The notes beneath the pieces are model-generated. The model was not told where the DNA came from and did not search any database. It saw nothing but the letters and a program-made list of their open reading frames with translations. Made by a program: the position numbers and the translations under genes. This document shows positions 24,418 through 32,871 of a DNA stretch of 43,375 nt, one piece after another. The DNA lies in contig NZZV01000062.1 in assembly GCA_002698945.1 (NCBI GenBank), forward strand, positions 1-43,375. Direction: 5' to 3'. The DNA is from Acidimicrobiaceae bacterium (GTDB taxonomy: Bacteria > Actinomycetota > Acidimicrobiia > Acidimicrobiales > Ilumatobacteraceae). Each line of letters opens with the position of its first letter. Within the stretch, counting starts at the first letter, position 1.

Positions 24418-25289
24418 CCGCGAGTCGTGGTCCGGGTCGGGTGACCTTCGGAAACGGCTCGTTCCTCGCCGTTCCCTTCGACACCCGACCCGGTCTCTGC
24501 GAGACCTCGGTTGAGCTTGCCGGAGTGGAACCCCTCGAGGTCGAGGGCGACGAAGTCGAACCCCGCCCCCCGGACCGCCTCGGTGATCCGGTCGTGCAGG
24601 TCGGCCGCCTGCGCGATGCGGGCAGCGGGCACCTCGACGAGGCCGAGCCGGTCGTGGTGCCGCACTCGTACCTCGTCGAACCCCAAGCGTCGCAACGCCC
24701 GCTCCGCCAGCTCCACCTGCGACAGGCGACCGAGCGTCACCGGGGTGCCGTACGGCAACCGGGACGACAGGCATGGTGACGCCGGTTGGTCGGCGGTACT
24801 CAAGCCGAGCGTGCGCGACACGTCTCGCACGTCGTCCTTGGTCATGTCGGCCTCGACGAACGGGAAGCGGGCGCCGTGCTCACGCGCGGCCCGCTGGCCG
24901 GGCCGATGGTCGCCCAGGTCGTCCACGTTCACGCCCAGCACCACGGTCCCGACGGCGACCGGCAGGAGCGCCTCCATGAGGTGTGTCTTGCACCAGTAGC
25001 AGCGGTCGGTGTCGTTGGCCTGATAGCGATCGTCCGCCATCTCGTCGGTGTCGACCGTTCGCCAGTTCAGATCGTGGTCGGCGGCGAGCCGGGCGCACCG
25101 GTCGAAGTCGTCGGCGGCGAGCGACGGCGACACGGCGGTGACCGACAACGTGTGCTCGGCGCCGAGCACGGTGGTGGCGGCGATGGCGAGCAGGGTCGAG
25201 TCCACCCCGCCCGAGTAGGCGACCGTCATCGGCCCGATGTCGGTCAGTACGTCGACCAGCCGCTGTGGGAGTGCGTCACGAACCGGCAT
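24414..25289 (-). CDS. larE: LarE, sulfur-donating ATP-pyrophosphatase for nickel-pincer cofactor
   Basis: Adenylates and thiolates pyridinium-3,5-biscarboxylic acid mononucleotide. 291 residues. PP-loop AYSGGVDSTLLAIAA (residues 24-38), CYWCKTHLME near 97-106, and SPCLSSRLPYGTPVT with Cys173. This is the position of the sacrificial Cys176 of the Lactiplantibacillus enzyme, so it is probably the single-turnover, sulfur-sacrificing type. The C-terminal 25 residues are a polar tail with no clear match. ATG at 25289 lies 14 nt inside the end of larB. The frame continues upstream but is shadowed by larB. Confidence 0.92.
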   Translation of the reverse strand: MPVRDALPQRLVDVLTDIGPMTVAYSGGVDSTLLAIAATTVLGAEHTLSVTAVSPSLAADDFDRCARLAADHDLNWRTVDTDEMADDRYQANDTDRCYWCKTHLMEALLPVAVGTVVLGVNVDDLGDHRPGQRAAREHGARFPFVEADMTKDDVRDVSRTLGLSTADQPASPCLSSRLPYGTPVTLGRLSQVELAERALRRLGFDEVRVRHHDRLGLVEVPAARIAQAADLHDRITEAVRGAGFDFVALDLEGFHSGKLNRGLAETGSGVEGNGEERAVSEGHPTRTTTRG

Positions 25290-25956
25290 GACGTGTCCGC
25301 ATCCATCGGGCGACGACGCACGCAGCACCGAAGCCGTTGTCGATCCCGACGACCGACACGCCGGGGGCACAGCTCGCGGTCATCGCCGCGAGCGCGGTCA
25401 TCCCCTCGAACGACGAACCGTACCCGGTGCTCGTGGGGACGGCGACGAGCGGCGTGTCGACCAGACCGGCGACGGCGGTCGGCAGCGCTCCTTCCATCCC
25501 GGCGACGACGATCAACACGTCGAGCGCGGCCAGGTCGGCGGCCCGATCGAGCAGACGGTGCACGCCGGCCACACCCACGTCGTCGATGCGGTTGACCTCG
25601 TGTCCGAGCGCATCCAACGTGATCGCGGCCTCGTCGGCCACCACGTGGTCGGCCGTACCGGCAGTGACGACGCCCGCTCGCCGTCCGGTCGACTCCAACG
25701 GGTTCCAGACCGACGTCCGACCGAGCACGTGCGCCTCGGGAACATCTTCCAGCGCGGCGAGGTGCTCGTCGTCGCAGCGGGTGGCGATCACGGGTGCGAC
25801 GCCACGCTCGATCAGTTCGATCACGATGTCGCGGACGTGGCTCGGTGTCTTGCCCTGCGAGTACACGGCCTCGGGCACGCCGGTCCGCCGGGCTCGATCG
25901 ACGTCGAGCACCCACGGGCGCGTGGCCGGGCTGGCGGCGGACGAGGGGAGAGTCAC
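25276..25956 (-). CDS. larB: LarB, nicotinic acid adenine dinucleotide carboxylase/hydrolase
   Basis: First step of nickel-pincer nucleotide synthesis: carboxylates the pyridinium ring of NaAD and releases AMP. 226 residues with a PurE-like core: PEAVYSQGKTPSHVRDI near residues 28-44, GVVTAGTADHVVADEAA, DVLIVVAGMEGALPTAVAGL, and VAVPTSTGYGSSFEGMTAL. Start GTG at 25956 overlaps the stop of the AI-2E-family gene (GTGA) and no other start fits, so the lar genes appear translationally coupled to that transporter. The end overlaps larE by 14 nt. Confidence 0.92.
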   Translation of the reverse strand: MTLPSSAASPATRPWVLDVDRARRTGVPEAVYSQGKTPSHVRDIVIELIERGVAPVIATRCDDEHLAALEDVPEAHVLGRTSVWNPLESTGRRAGVVTAGTADHVVADEAAITLDALGHEVNRIDDVGVAGVHRLLDRAADLAALDVLIVVAGMEGALPTAVAGLVDTPLVAVPTSTGYGSSFEGMTALAAMTASCAPGVSVVGIDNGFGAACVVARWMRTRHAGS

Positions 25957-27089
25957 AGGTCGGTGAGGGTAGCGCCGACTCCGTCGGGCTCGTCCAGCAG
26001 CACGTGCTCGACACGGCTGGACCTGATCGTGGCGATAGCGGCCGAGAGTGCGGCCGTCACCGGAACGGCCACGATGGCTCCGACGAGGCCCGCGATCGCT
26101 GCGCCTACGGCCAACGCGAGCAGCACCACGACCGGATGTAGCGACGTCTGGCGTCGCATGACGAGTGGCAGCAGGATGTCGCCCTCGATCTGTTGGACGG
26201 CCAACACCACGATCGCCACGATCAGCGCGGTGCCCGGACCGTCCGACACGAGCGCGATCAGTGTCGCGAGACCACCAGCGATCGTGGCGCCGATCACCGG
26301 GAGGAACGCGGCGAAGAACGTGATCACGGTGAGCGGAATCGCGGCGGGAATGTCGAGGATGATGAGCGCTGCGCCGATGAGCACCGCGTCGGCCACGCCG
26401 GTGATGGCGACGCCACGGATCCACCCCTGCATGGCGCGGAAGGCGGCGCGACCGGCCTCGTCGAGGGTCGTCCGGCGCGTCGTCCCGATCTGTTCGGTGA
26501 ACCACCGCCACATCGCCGACCCGTCCTTCAGGAAGAAGAAGGTCAGCACGATCGTCAGGAAGAAGCCGCCGACGATCTCGGTCGCGGCGCGCGCCGCGCT
26601 GCTCGGTTCGGCGAGCAGGCCGGACCCGAGCCGTTCGACTGCCTCGCGTGCGCTCTCCGACAACTGGTCGACCCGTGCGGCGGACAGCCCGAGCGGCCCG
26701 TCGATCAGCCATTGCTCGATCTCGGTCCGCGCATCGTCCCACTCCGTGCCCAGGTCCTCGACCGAGTTGCGCAGCGGCCCCCACAACACGTATCCCAGCC
26801 CGCCCAGTGCTGCGGCGCCGGTGAGGAGGGTCGCCCACACGGCCAGGATCCGCGGCATCTTCGTCGCCAGTCGGCCGACGAGTGGACTCAGGAGCGCGGC
26901 CATCACGAGTGCGACGAAGACCGGGATCAGCACGACCCGGAGGCGAGCGAGGCTCCAGCCGACGACGGCGACGGCACCTGCCACGACCAGGATCCGCCAC
27001 GACCACGCGGCGCCCCTCTCCAGCACGTGCGGCACGGCAGACCGCGCCTCGGGGCCGGCAGCGCGCGTGTCCGCGACTCGTTCCGACAT
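25953..27089 (-). CDS. AI-2E family transporter (PerM/TqsA-type membrane protein)
   Basis: A 378-residue polytopic membrane protein of the AI-2E exporter/PerM family. An N-terminal pair of helices (ILVVAGAVAVVGWSL and VVLIPVFVALVMAALLSPLV) is followed by a further helix and then a hydrophilic coiled region near residues 100-175. Then comes the conserved C-terminal membrane block with FFFLKDGSAMWRWF, AITGVADAVLIGAALIILDI, FLPVIGATIAGGLA, and QQIEGDILLPLVMRRQTSLH. Family members export quorum signals or act as ion antiporters, so the substrate is open. Its coding end overlaps larB, which is unusual company. The 109 bp between it and the kinase gene upstream show nothing clear. Confidence 0.9.
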   Translation of the reverse strand: MSERVADTRAAGPEARSAVPHVLERGAAWSWRILVVAGAVAVVGWSLARLRVVLIPVFVALVMAALLSPLVGRLATKMPRILAVWATLLTGAAALGGLGYVLWGPLRNSVEDLGTEWDDARTEIEQWLIDGPLGLSAARVDQLSESAREAVERLGSGLLAEPSSAARAATEIVGGFFLTIVLTFFFLKDGSAMWRWFTEQIGTTRRTTLDEAGRAAFRAMQGWIRGVAITGVADAVLIGAALIILDIPAAIPLTVITFFAAFLPVIGATIAGGLATLIALVSDGPGTALIVAIVVLAVQQIEGDILLPLVMRRQTSLHPVVVLLALAVGAAIAGLVGAIVAVPVTAALSAAIATIRSSRVEHVLLDEPDGVGATLTDL

Positions 27090-27198
27090 GCCGACGCACG
27101 TACCCCGCCCGGGTGACTCGGAAACGACGCACCGGACGATCGGTCGATACTGGTTCCGGATCGACGGGTCGGGACCCAGGTGTCGAGAGGTCGACGTG

Positions 27199-29247
27199 TC
27201 AGCGCGCGAGGGCGGCTTGCACGGCGACGAGCAGGTCGTCCGCACGGAACGGCTTGGCGAGGAACCGTTGGGGCGCCGCGCCGGGTTCCGTCTCGGTCAA
27301 CTCGGGAGCGAGCCCACTCATGGCCACGACCGGCACCGCGGGTTCGATCTCGCGCACCCTGGCCGCGAGCGTGCTGCTCCGCATCGTCGGCATCGTCGCA
27401 TCGGTCACCACCAGCGCGATCTCGTGGTGGCGTTCACCGAACAGGGCGAGCCCGGCCACACCGTCGCCGGCGGTGAGGACCCGATACCCGTGCATCTCCA
27501 GCACTTGGCCGATCATGGTGCGAATCGGCTCCTCGTCGTCGATCACGAGGATCAGCTGGCCGTCGCCGCGCTCGGGCCGTGCCGTCGCGGACGGGGTCGG
27601 CAACGCCGCCCCGTCGACGTCACCGACGGGCACGTAGACGTCGAACCGGCTCCCGTCACCGAGACTGCTCTCCACATCGACCCAGCCGCCGTGGCTCGTG
27701 ACGATCGCGGCGACGGTCGACAGTCCGAGCCCGCTGCCTTGGCCGACCTCCTTGGTGGTCAGGAACGGCTCGAAGACACGATCGACGAGTTCGGGAGGAA
27801 TTCCCCTGCCGTCGTCGGTGACACGGATCGCGACGTGTGGGCGGCCCGACTCGGATCGATCGGGCCGATGGGCGACCTCGACGTTCTCGGCCTCGATCGT
27901 GATCCGGCCCCGGTCCGAGATCGCATCGCGAGCGTTCACACACAGGTTGAGCAACACCTGCTCGAGCTGGGTCCGGTCGCCGACGATCTCCCAGAGGTCG
28001 GTCGGGACGGCCGTCGTGACCTCGATCGACTTGGGAAAGGTCGTCACGGCGATCGAACGGGTCTCCTCGATCACCGAACGCAGATCGACCCGAGCGCGCA
28101 CCCCCTCGATCCCGCGAGCGAACGAGAGCACTCGACGTACCAGGTCGGCGCCGCGTTGGGCGCTCGATGCCATCGTCTCGACGATCCGTCGGGTGTCGTC
28201 GTCGAGGTCGTCGGATTGGAGCAGGCCGGTACCGATCAGGATCGGAGCCAGGAGGTTGTTCAGGTCGTGGGCGATACCGCCGGCGAGCGTTCCGATGCTC
28301 TCCATCCGTTGTGAGCGCAGCATCTGCGCCTCGGCGCGCTTCAGATCGTCGATGTCGGTGCCGGTGCCGAGCCACTTGACGACGGCGCCCGATTCATCGA
28401 GCAACGGGTGGGCGCGACCCAGCATCCAGCGGTACGTCCCGTCGGCCCGCCGCAGACGACACTCGAGGTCGAGCGGCACCTCTGCCCGGACGGCCTCACG
28501 CCAGCGGTCGGTGGCGACGGCGACGTCGTCCGGGTGAAGGTGACGCAACCAGTCGTCGGGCTCGACCTCGTCCCGGGCAGCCCCGGTGTACTCGAACCAT
28601 CGCTCGTTGAACTCCACGATGTTGCCGTGACGGTCGCCGATCCACACCATCTGCGGGAGCGACTCGACGAGAACGCGGAACTCTTGTTCGCTCGCTCTCA
28701 GCGCCGCCTCCACCCGCTCGCGTTCGGCGATGTCGGCCTGGAGCGCGGCGTTGGCGTCTTCGAGTTGAAGGGTCTTCTCCTCGAGCTTGCGGATCAGCGT
28801 CTCGCTGTAGTGCTTGAGCAACTCCGGGGCGCTGTCGACGCCGTCCGGATCGTCCTCGGTGCGGGGACGGGCGGGCTGCGACCGTGTCAGCACCTCGTCG
28901 AGTCGGGCGAGGAACTCGTCGGGCTCGGCTGGCTTCAAGATGAACGCGTCGGCGCCGAGATCGAGCGCCAGCCGTTCGTCTTCGGCCTCGGTGTAGGTGG
29001 CGGTGTACACGATGAACGGAGCGTGCCGCAGTCGGGCGTCCGCCTTCCAGTGGCGCAGCAACGTGTAGCCGTCCATCACCGGCATGAGCAGGTCGGACAC
29101 GATGACGTCGGGCGGTTGGTTGCGGGCGAGTGTCAGCGCTTCGGCTCCATGGCGCGCCGTCACGACGTCGAATCCCCGGGCACCGAACAAGGCTTGGAGG
29201 TAGTACATGTTGTCGTCGTGGTCGTCGACGACGAGGACGCGGGTCAT
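27199..29247 (-). CDS. Hybrid histidine kinase: REC-PAS-HisKA-HATPase-REC
   Basis: A 682-residue soluble hybrid kinase. Residues 3-120 are a receiver with acidic pair Asp8/Asp9 and phosphoacceptor Asp52. Residues 141-185 form a coiled coil, and 186-305 a PAS domain (MVWIGDRHGNIVEFNERWFEY). The phosphorylated His327 is in GGIAHDLNNLLAP. The ATPase spans about 425-540 with DDGRGIP and GQGSGLGLS. Residues 565-682 are a second receiver with Asp616 (VVTDATMP). No membrane segment and no HPt or DNA-binding domain. The ATG start overlaps the stop of the single-receiver gene (ATGA). The N-terminal receiver suggests it is controlled by phosphorylation from a partner kinase. Confidence 0.93.
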   Translation of the reverse strand: MTRVLVVDDHDDNMYYLQALFGARGFDVVTARHGAEALTLARNQPPDVIVSDLLMPVMDGYTLLRHWKADARLRHAPFIVYTATYTEAEDERLALDLGADAFILKPAEPDEFLARLDEVLTRSQPARPRTEDDPDGVDSAPELLKHYSETLIRKLEEKTLQLEDANAALQADIAERERVEAALRASEQEFRVLVESLPQMVWIGDRHGNIVEFNERWFEYTGAARDEVEPDDWLRHLHPDDVAVATDRWREAVRAEVPLDLECRLRRADGTYRWMLGRAHPLLDESGAVVKWLGTGTDIDDLKRAEAQMLRSQRMESIGTLAGGIAHDLNNLLAPILIGTGLLQSDDLDDDTRRIVETMASSAQRGADLVRRVLSFARGIEGVRARVDLRSVIEETRSIAVTTFPKSIEVTTAVPTDLWEIVGDRTQLEQVLLNLCVNARDAISDRGRITIEAENVEVAHRPDRSESGRPHVAIRVTDDGRGIPPELVDRVFEPFLTTKEVGQGSGLGLSTVAAIVTSHGGWVDVESSLGDGSRFDVYVPVGDVDGAALPTPSATARPERGDGQLILVIDDEEPIRTMIGQVLEMHGYRVLTAGDGVAGLALFGERHHEIALVVTDATMPTMRSSTLAARVREIEPAVPVVAMSGLAPELTETEPGAAPQRFLAKPFRADDLLVAVQAALAR

Positions 29248-29642
29248 GCCGGCCCGCCGTCGAATCCGGATCGGTGATCGTCGGCGATCGCCTCGACCTG
29301 CCCCACGAAGGTCTCGGGATCGATCGGCTTCTCGATGTAGCCGCTGCACCCCGCTTCGAGACACTTCTCGCGATCGCCGACCATCGCGTACGACGTGACG
29401 GCGACGATGGGAGTGCGATCGAGCGCAGCGTTGGCCCGCAACGAACGGGCGACGGCGTACCCGTCCATCGTGGGGAGTTGGATGTCGAGCAGGATCACGT
29501 CGGGCGGAGATTCAGTTGCCGAGCGGATCCCACTCAGCCCGTCGTGGGCGACCCGGACCGAGTAGCCGTTGCGTTCGAGCAGGAACGTCGTCAGGTATCG
29601 GTTCTGCTCGTTGTCCTCGATGAGCAAGACCTGCGAGGTCAC
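29244..29642 (-). CDS. Single-domain response regulator (receiver only)
   Basis: A 132-residue stand-alone receiver with no output domain, of the DivK/CheY type. Acidic residues Glu9/Asp10, phosphoacceptor Asp53 (VILLDIQLPTMDGYAVA), the conserved Thr in IVAVTSYAM and the Lys in YIEKPIDPETF are all present. GTG at 29642 overlaps the stop of the upstream kinase (GTGA), and its own stop overlaps the start of the downstream hybrid kinase. It is therefore the middle of a three-gene relay and probably shuttles phosphate between the two kinases, or acts by protein contact. Confidence 0.92.
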   Translation of the reverse strand: MTSQVLLIEDNEQNRYLTTFLLERNGYSVRVAHDGLSGIRSATESPPDVILLDIQLPTMDGYAVARSLRANAALDRTPIVAVTSYAMVGDREKCLEAGCSGYIEKPIDPETFVGQVEAIADDHRSGFDGGPA

Positions 29643-31642
29643 GGCGTTGCTCCGACGAACGCTCGTGCGTCACACGGGAGCACGACGGTGAATTGGCTGC
29701 CGACGCCGGGTTCGCTTTCGGCCGACACCTCGCCGCCCATCAACTCGGCGAGTCGACGGCAGATGGCGAGGCCCAGGCCCGTACCTTCGTGCTGTCTGGT
29801 GAGGCCCGTGTCGAGTTGGCGGAAGGGCTGGAAGAGTGTGCTCAGCTCGTCGGGACGGATGCCGATGCCGGTGTCGCGCACTCGTATCGCGACCGCTGGA
29901 GTTTCGCCGTTCCGCTCGCACCGTTCGACGCTGAGTGTCACCTCTCCCTGTTCGGTGAACTTGATGGCGTTCGACAGCAGGTTGAGGAGGATCTGTTCGA
30001 CCCGGCGTTCGTCGGTCACCATCGGACCCACGTCGTCGGCGACGTGGGTGACGAGCCGAAGCCCTTTGGTGTCCGCCATCGGGCCGACCGTAGCCGTCAC
30101 GTGCCGGATCGAGGCCAGGAGGTCGAACTCGTCGCAGCTCACCTCGAGCTGGCCGGCTTCGATCTTGGAGATGTCGAGGACGTCGTTGATGAGCGCGAGG
30201 AGGTGACGTGCGCTGCCGCGTACCATCCCGAGCTGCTTGCGTTGCTCGTCGGTGAGCGGGCCTGCCATCTCCTGCAACACGATCCCGGTGAAGCCGATGA
30301 TCGAGTTGAGGGGCGTCCGGAGTTCGTGGGACATCGTCGCCAGGAACGCCGACTTCAGGCGGTCGGCGGCTTCGGCCCGGACGACGGCCGCTCGGAGTTC
30401 GTCGGTCCGCTCGGCGACGGTCCGCTCGAGCCCCGCGTTGAGTTCGTTGAGCGCTCGCGTGGCGGCCACACGGTCGCTGATGTCGATGCCGACACCGACG
30501 AGGCAGGCTCGTCCGTCGTACTGGACGTGGCGACCGGTGAAGTAGTACGGAGTCGTCGAGCCGTCGCGATGCAGGAACTCGGCCTCCACCGATGCTTCGC
30601 CGAGGGCGAACACGTCGGCGATGCGCTGCTCGACGCGGGTTCGATCGTCGCCGTGGAAGAAGTCGAGCGGGTGCATCGACTGGATCTCGCTCGCGTCGTA
30701 GCCGGTCACCGATTCGAAGTTCCGGTTCCAGCGCAGGAACCGTCCTTCGACGTCGTAGAAGTACACGACGCCGGGCATCGAGTCGATCATCTCCTCGGAG
30801 AAGGCGCGTTCTGTCCGCAGCGCCGCCTCGGCCCGCGTCCGCTCCTGGTCACGTTCCAGATTCTCGAGCGCGTGTGAGAGGTCGGCCGCCGCCTGCGACA
30901 GCAGTTCGGTCTCCGCCGTACCGAAGTAACCCAGCTCGGTGCGGTACACGATCAGTGCGCCCCAGTACTCCCCGCCGACGCGGAACGGGAACGACGCCAG
31001 CGAGCGCAACGGATACCGCGCCACGATCTCCGCCCACGGCGCCATGGCCGGATCGCGGAGCATGTCGTCGCAGATGTACGGTCGACCTTCACTGAGCGCG
31101 ATGCCCGACGGGCCTCGCAGGTCGGAGCGATCGCCGATGTACACGTCGACCTCGTCGACGAATCCGACACTCGCACCCCGACTCGCGACCGGGACGAGAC
31201 GCTGCAACGAGGCGTCGCGGCGACCCACCCAGGCCGTGTCGAAGCCGGCCGCCTCGACGAGCACTCGGCACGTCTCGTCGAACAACTCGTCGCGTGCGGG
31301 TCGACGGACGATCGTGTGGTTGATGTGCGTCAACGCGGTGTACAGGCCGCCGATGCGTCGCAGCTCGTCCTCGCGCTCCGCGAGTCGCTCGTTCACCGAC
31401 CACGCGCCAGCGAGAACGCGTCGGATGAGCAGCGCGAGCAGCCCGGCGGTGACCATGACGTAGCCGATGCCCTTGACCGTGCCGTGGTCGCCGAGCAACC
31501 GGTCGGACCACAGGATCCAGGCGACGCCGACGAGGAGGTAACCCCCGCTGATCCCCCACACCCACCTTCGCCGCGCGCGGTCGTGCTGCGCGTGGGCGGA
31601 TCCTGCGACCTGGATCTGTTCGATCACGCCGTGTCCGCCCAC
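29639..31642 (-). CDS. Membrane histidine kinase with GAF and PAS domains
   Basis: About 667 residues. Two membrane helices near residues 27-45 and 58-75 leave almost nothing outside, so sensing is likely in the membrane or cytoplasm. A GAF domain (about 100-262), a PAS domain (about 280-395: VVYFYDVEGRFLRWNRNFES), a coiled coil, and HisKA with His439 (ATMSHELRTPLNSIIGF) follow. The ATPase domain at the end carries RDTGIGI and GTGLGLAICRRL. GTG at 31642 is preferred because TACATT lies 6 nt before it; GTG at 31627 and TTG at 31660 are alternatives. First gene of the relay; divergent from the cyclopropane synthase gene. Confidence 0.92.
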   Translation of the reverse strand: MGGHGVIEQIQVAGSAHAQHDRARRRWVWGISGGYLLVGVAWILWSDRLLGDHGTVKGIGYVMVTAGLLALLIRRVLAGAWSVNERLAEREDELRRIGGLYTALTHINHTIVRRPARDELFDETCRVLVEAAGFDTAWVGRRDASLQRLVPVASRGASVGFVDEVDVYIGDRSDLRGPSGIALSEGRPYICDDMLRDPAMAPWAEIVARYPLRSLASFPFRVGGEYWGALIVYRTELGYFGTAETELLSQAAADLSHALENLERDQERTRAEAALRTERAFSEEMIDSMPGVVYFYDVEGRFLRWNRNFESVTGYDASEIQSMHPLDFFHGDDRTRVEQRIADVFALGEASVEAEFLHRDGSTTPYYFTGRHVQYDGRACLVGVGIDISDRVAATRALNELNAGLERTVAERTDELRAAVVRAEAADRLKSAFLATMSHELRTPLNSIIGFTGIVLQEMAGPLTDEQRKQLGMVRGSARHLLALINDVLDISKIEAGQLEVSCDEFDLLASIRHVTATVGPMADTKGLRLVTHVADDVGPMVTDERRVEQILLNLLSNAIKFTEQGEVTLSVERCERNGETPAVAIRVRDTGIGIRPDELSTLFQPFRQLDTGLTRQHEGTGLGLAICRRLAELMGGEVSAESEPGVGSQFTVVLPCDARAFVGATP

Positions 31643-31648
31643 GTCGGC

Positions 31649-31654
31649 AATGTA
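31649..31654 (-). promoter_or_regulatory. -10 hexamer of the membrane histidine kinase gene
   Basis: TACATT on the minus strand, 6 nt before the GTG at 31642; leaderless-type spacing that decides between three possible starts. Confidence 0.45.
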
Positions 31655-31736
31655 TCCCAACCACTTTTCGGGCCGGTGAACCTGGCCCGGTCGGCTCGAC
31701 GTAGAACCTGGGCCGTGAGGCGGTTGTGAGTTGCGG

Positions 31737-31742
31737 TACGTT
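31737..31742 (+). promoter_or_regulatory. -10 hexamer of the cyclopropane synthase gene
   Basis: TACGTT, 7 nt before the ATG at 31750; leaderless-type spacing. Confidence 0.5.
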
Positions 31743-31749
31743 CGCGGGC

Positions 31750-32871
31750 ATGGCGTCGTACGCCGCTCGGCTGATTGAACGATGGGCGGGGGCGGCCGAC
31801 ATTCGCGTCGGCGGCGATCGTCCCTGGGATGTGCGCGTTCTCGACGAGCGCGTCTACCGGCGCGTGCTCACGACGGGCACGCTCGGTCTCGGCGAGGCGT
31901 ACATGGACGGTTGGTGGGACTGCGACGCGATCGATCAGATGGTGGAGCACGCACAAGACACCGGGTTGGCGTCGGACCTGTCGACTCGACTGGCGCCGCT
32001 GCAGGCGGCCGGCTCGGCGATCCACAACCAGCAGTCGAAGCGACGGGCCCGTGAGGTCGGCCGGCGTCACTACGACGTGGGCAACGACCTGTATCGGCGC
32101 ATGCTCGACTCGCGCATGATGTACAGCTGCGCATACTGGCGACGGGCGACGACCCTCGACGAGGCGCAGCAACACAAGCTCGATCTGATCGCGAACAAGT
32201 TGGGTCTCGAACCCGGCATGCGGGTCCTCGACATCGGTTGCGGCTGGGGTGGAGCTGCGGCGTACTTCGCCGAGACGCGCGGTTGTGACGTCGTCGGGAT
32301 CACGATCTCCGAACAGCAGGCGAAGCTCGCCACCGAACGGTGCGCCGGACTGCCGATCGACATCCGACTCCAGGACTATCGCGATCTCGACGAGACCTTC
32401 GACCGGGTCTACTCGATCGGCATGTTCGAGCACGTCGGTGTCCGCAACTACCGCACCTACCTGCAGGCGTGCCGCCGACTGCTTCGGGACCCTGACGGCC
32501 TGACACTGCTCCACACGATCGGCGGCTCGCGTTCTCGCCGGGCGACCGACCCGTGGGTCGAGCGCTACATCTTCCCGAACTCGATGCTGCCGTCCGCCAA
32601 GCAGATCACCGAAGCGGCCGAGGGAATCCTGCAGCTCCAGGACTGGCACAATTTCGGTGCCGACTACGACCGCACGCTGATGTCGTGGCACGCCAACGTC
32701 GAGTCGGCCTGGGACGACCTCCCCGATTACGACGAGCGGTTCCGGCGGATGTGGCGGTACTACCTCCTGTCGTCGGCCGGCAGCTTTCGGTCGGGCAACC
32801 TCCAGCTCTGGCAGATCGTCTTCTCCCGCGACGGATTGTCCGCCGCCTACCGACCCGACGGCATCCGGTGA
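31750..32871 (+). CDS. cfa: Cyclopropane-fatty-acyl-phospholipid synthase
   Basis: SAM-dependent methylene transferase acting on unsaturated acyl chains of membrane phospholipids. 373 residues. It has an N-terminal lipid-binding domain (GTLGLGEAYMDGWWDCDAID) and the family signature RRHYDVGNDLYRRMLD followed by MMYSCAYW. The SAM loop is RVLDIGCGWGGAAAYFAET, then SIGMFEHVGVRNYRTY, the bicarbonate-site region WVERYIFPNSMLPSA and the closing GNLQLWQIVFSRDG. Length is close to E. coli Cfa (382). The ATG at 31750 is supported by TACGTT 7 nt upstream. Its stop overlaps the next gene's GTG. Confidence 0.94.
   Translation: MASYAARLIERWAGAADIRVGGDRPWDVRVLDERVYRRVLTTGTLGLGEAYMDGWWDCDAIDQMVEHAQDTGLASDLSTRLAPLQAAGSAIHNQQSKRRAREVGRRHYDVGNDLYRRMLDSRMMYSCAYWRRATTLDEAQQHKLDLIANKLGLEPGMRVLDIGCGWGGAAAYFAETRGCDVVGITISEQQAKLATERCAGLPIDIRLQDYRDLDETFDRVYSIGMFEHVGVRNYRTYLQACRRLLRDPDGLTLLHTIGGSRSRRATDPWVERYIFPNSMLPSAKQITEAAEGILQLQDWHNFGADYDRTLMSWHANVESAWDDLPDYDERFRRMWRYYLLSSAGSFRSGNLQLWQIVFSRDGLSAAYRPDGIR

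Noticed and set aside
25237-28314. Plus-strand open frame of about 1000 codons across the lar, transporter and kinase genes
   Set aside because: It is antisense to five recognised genes, low in domain-like sequence and crosses several operon junctions.
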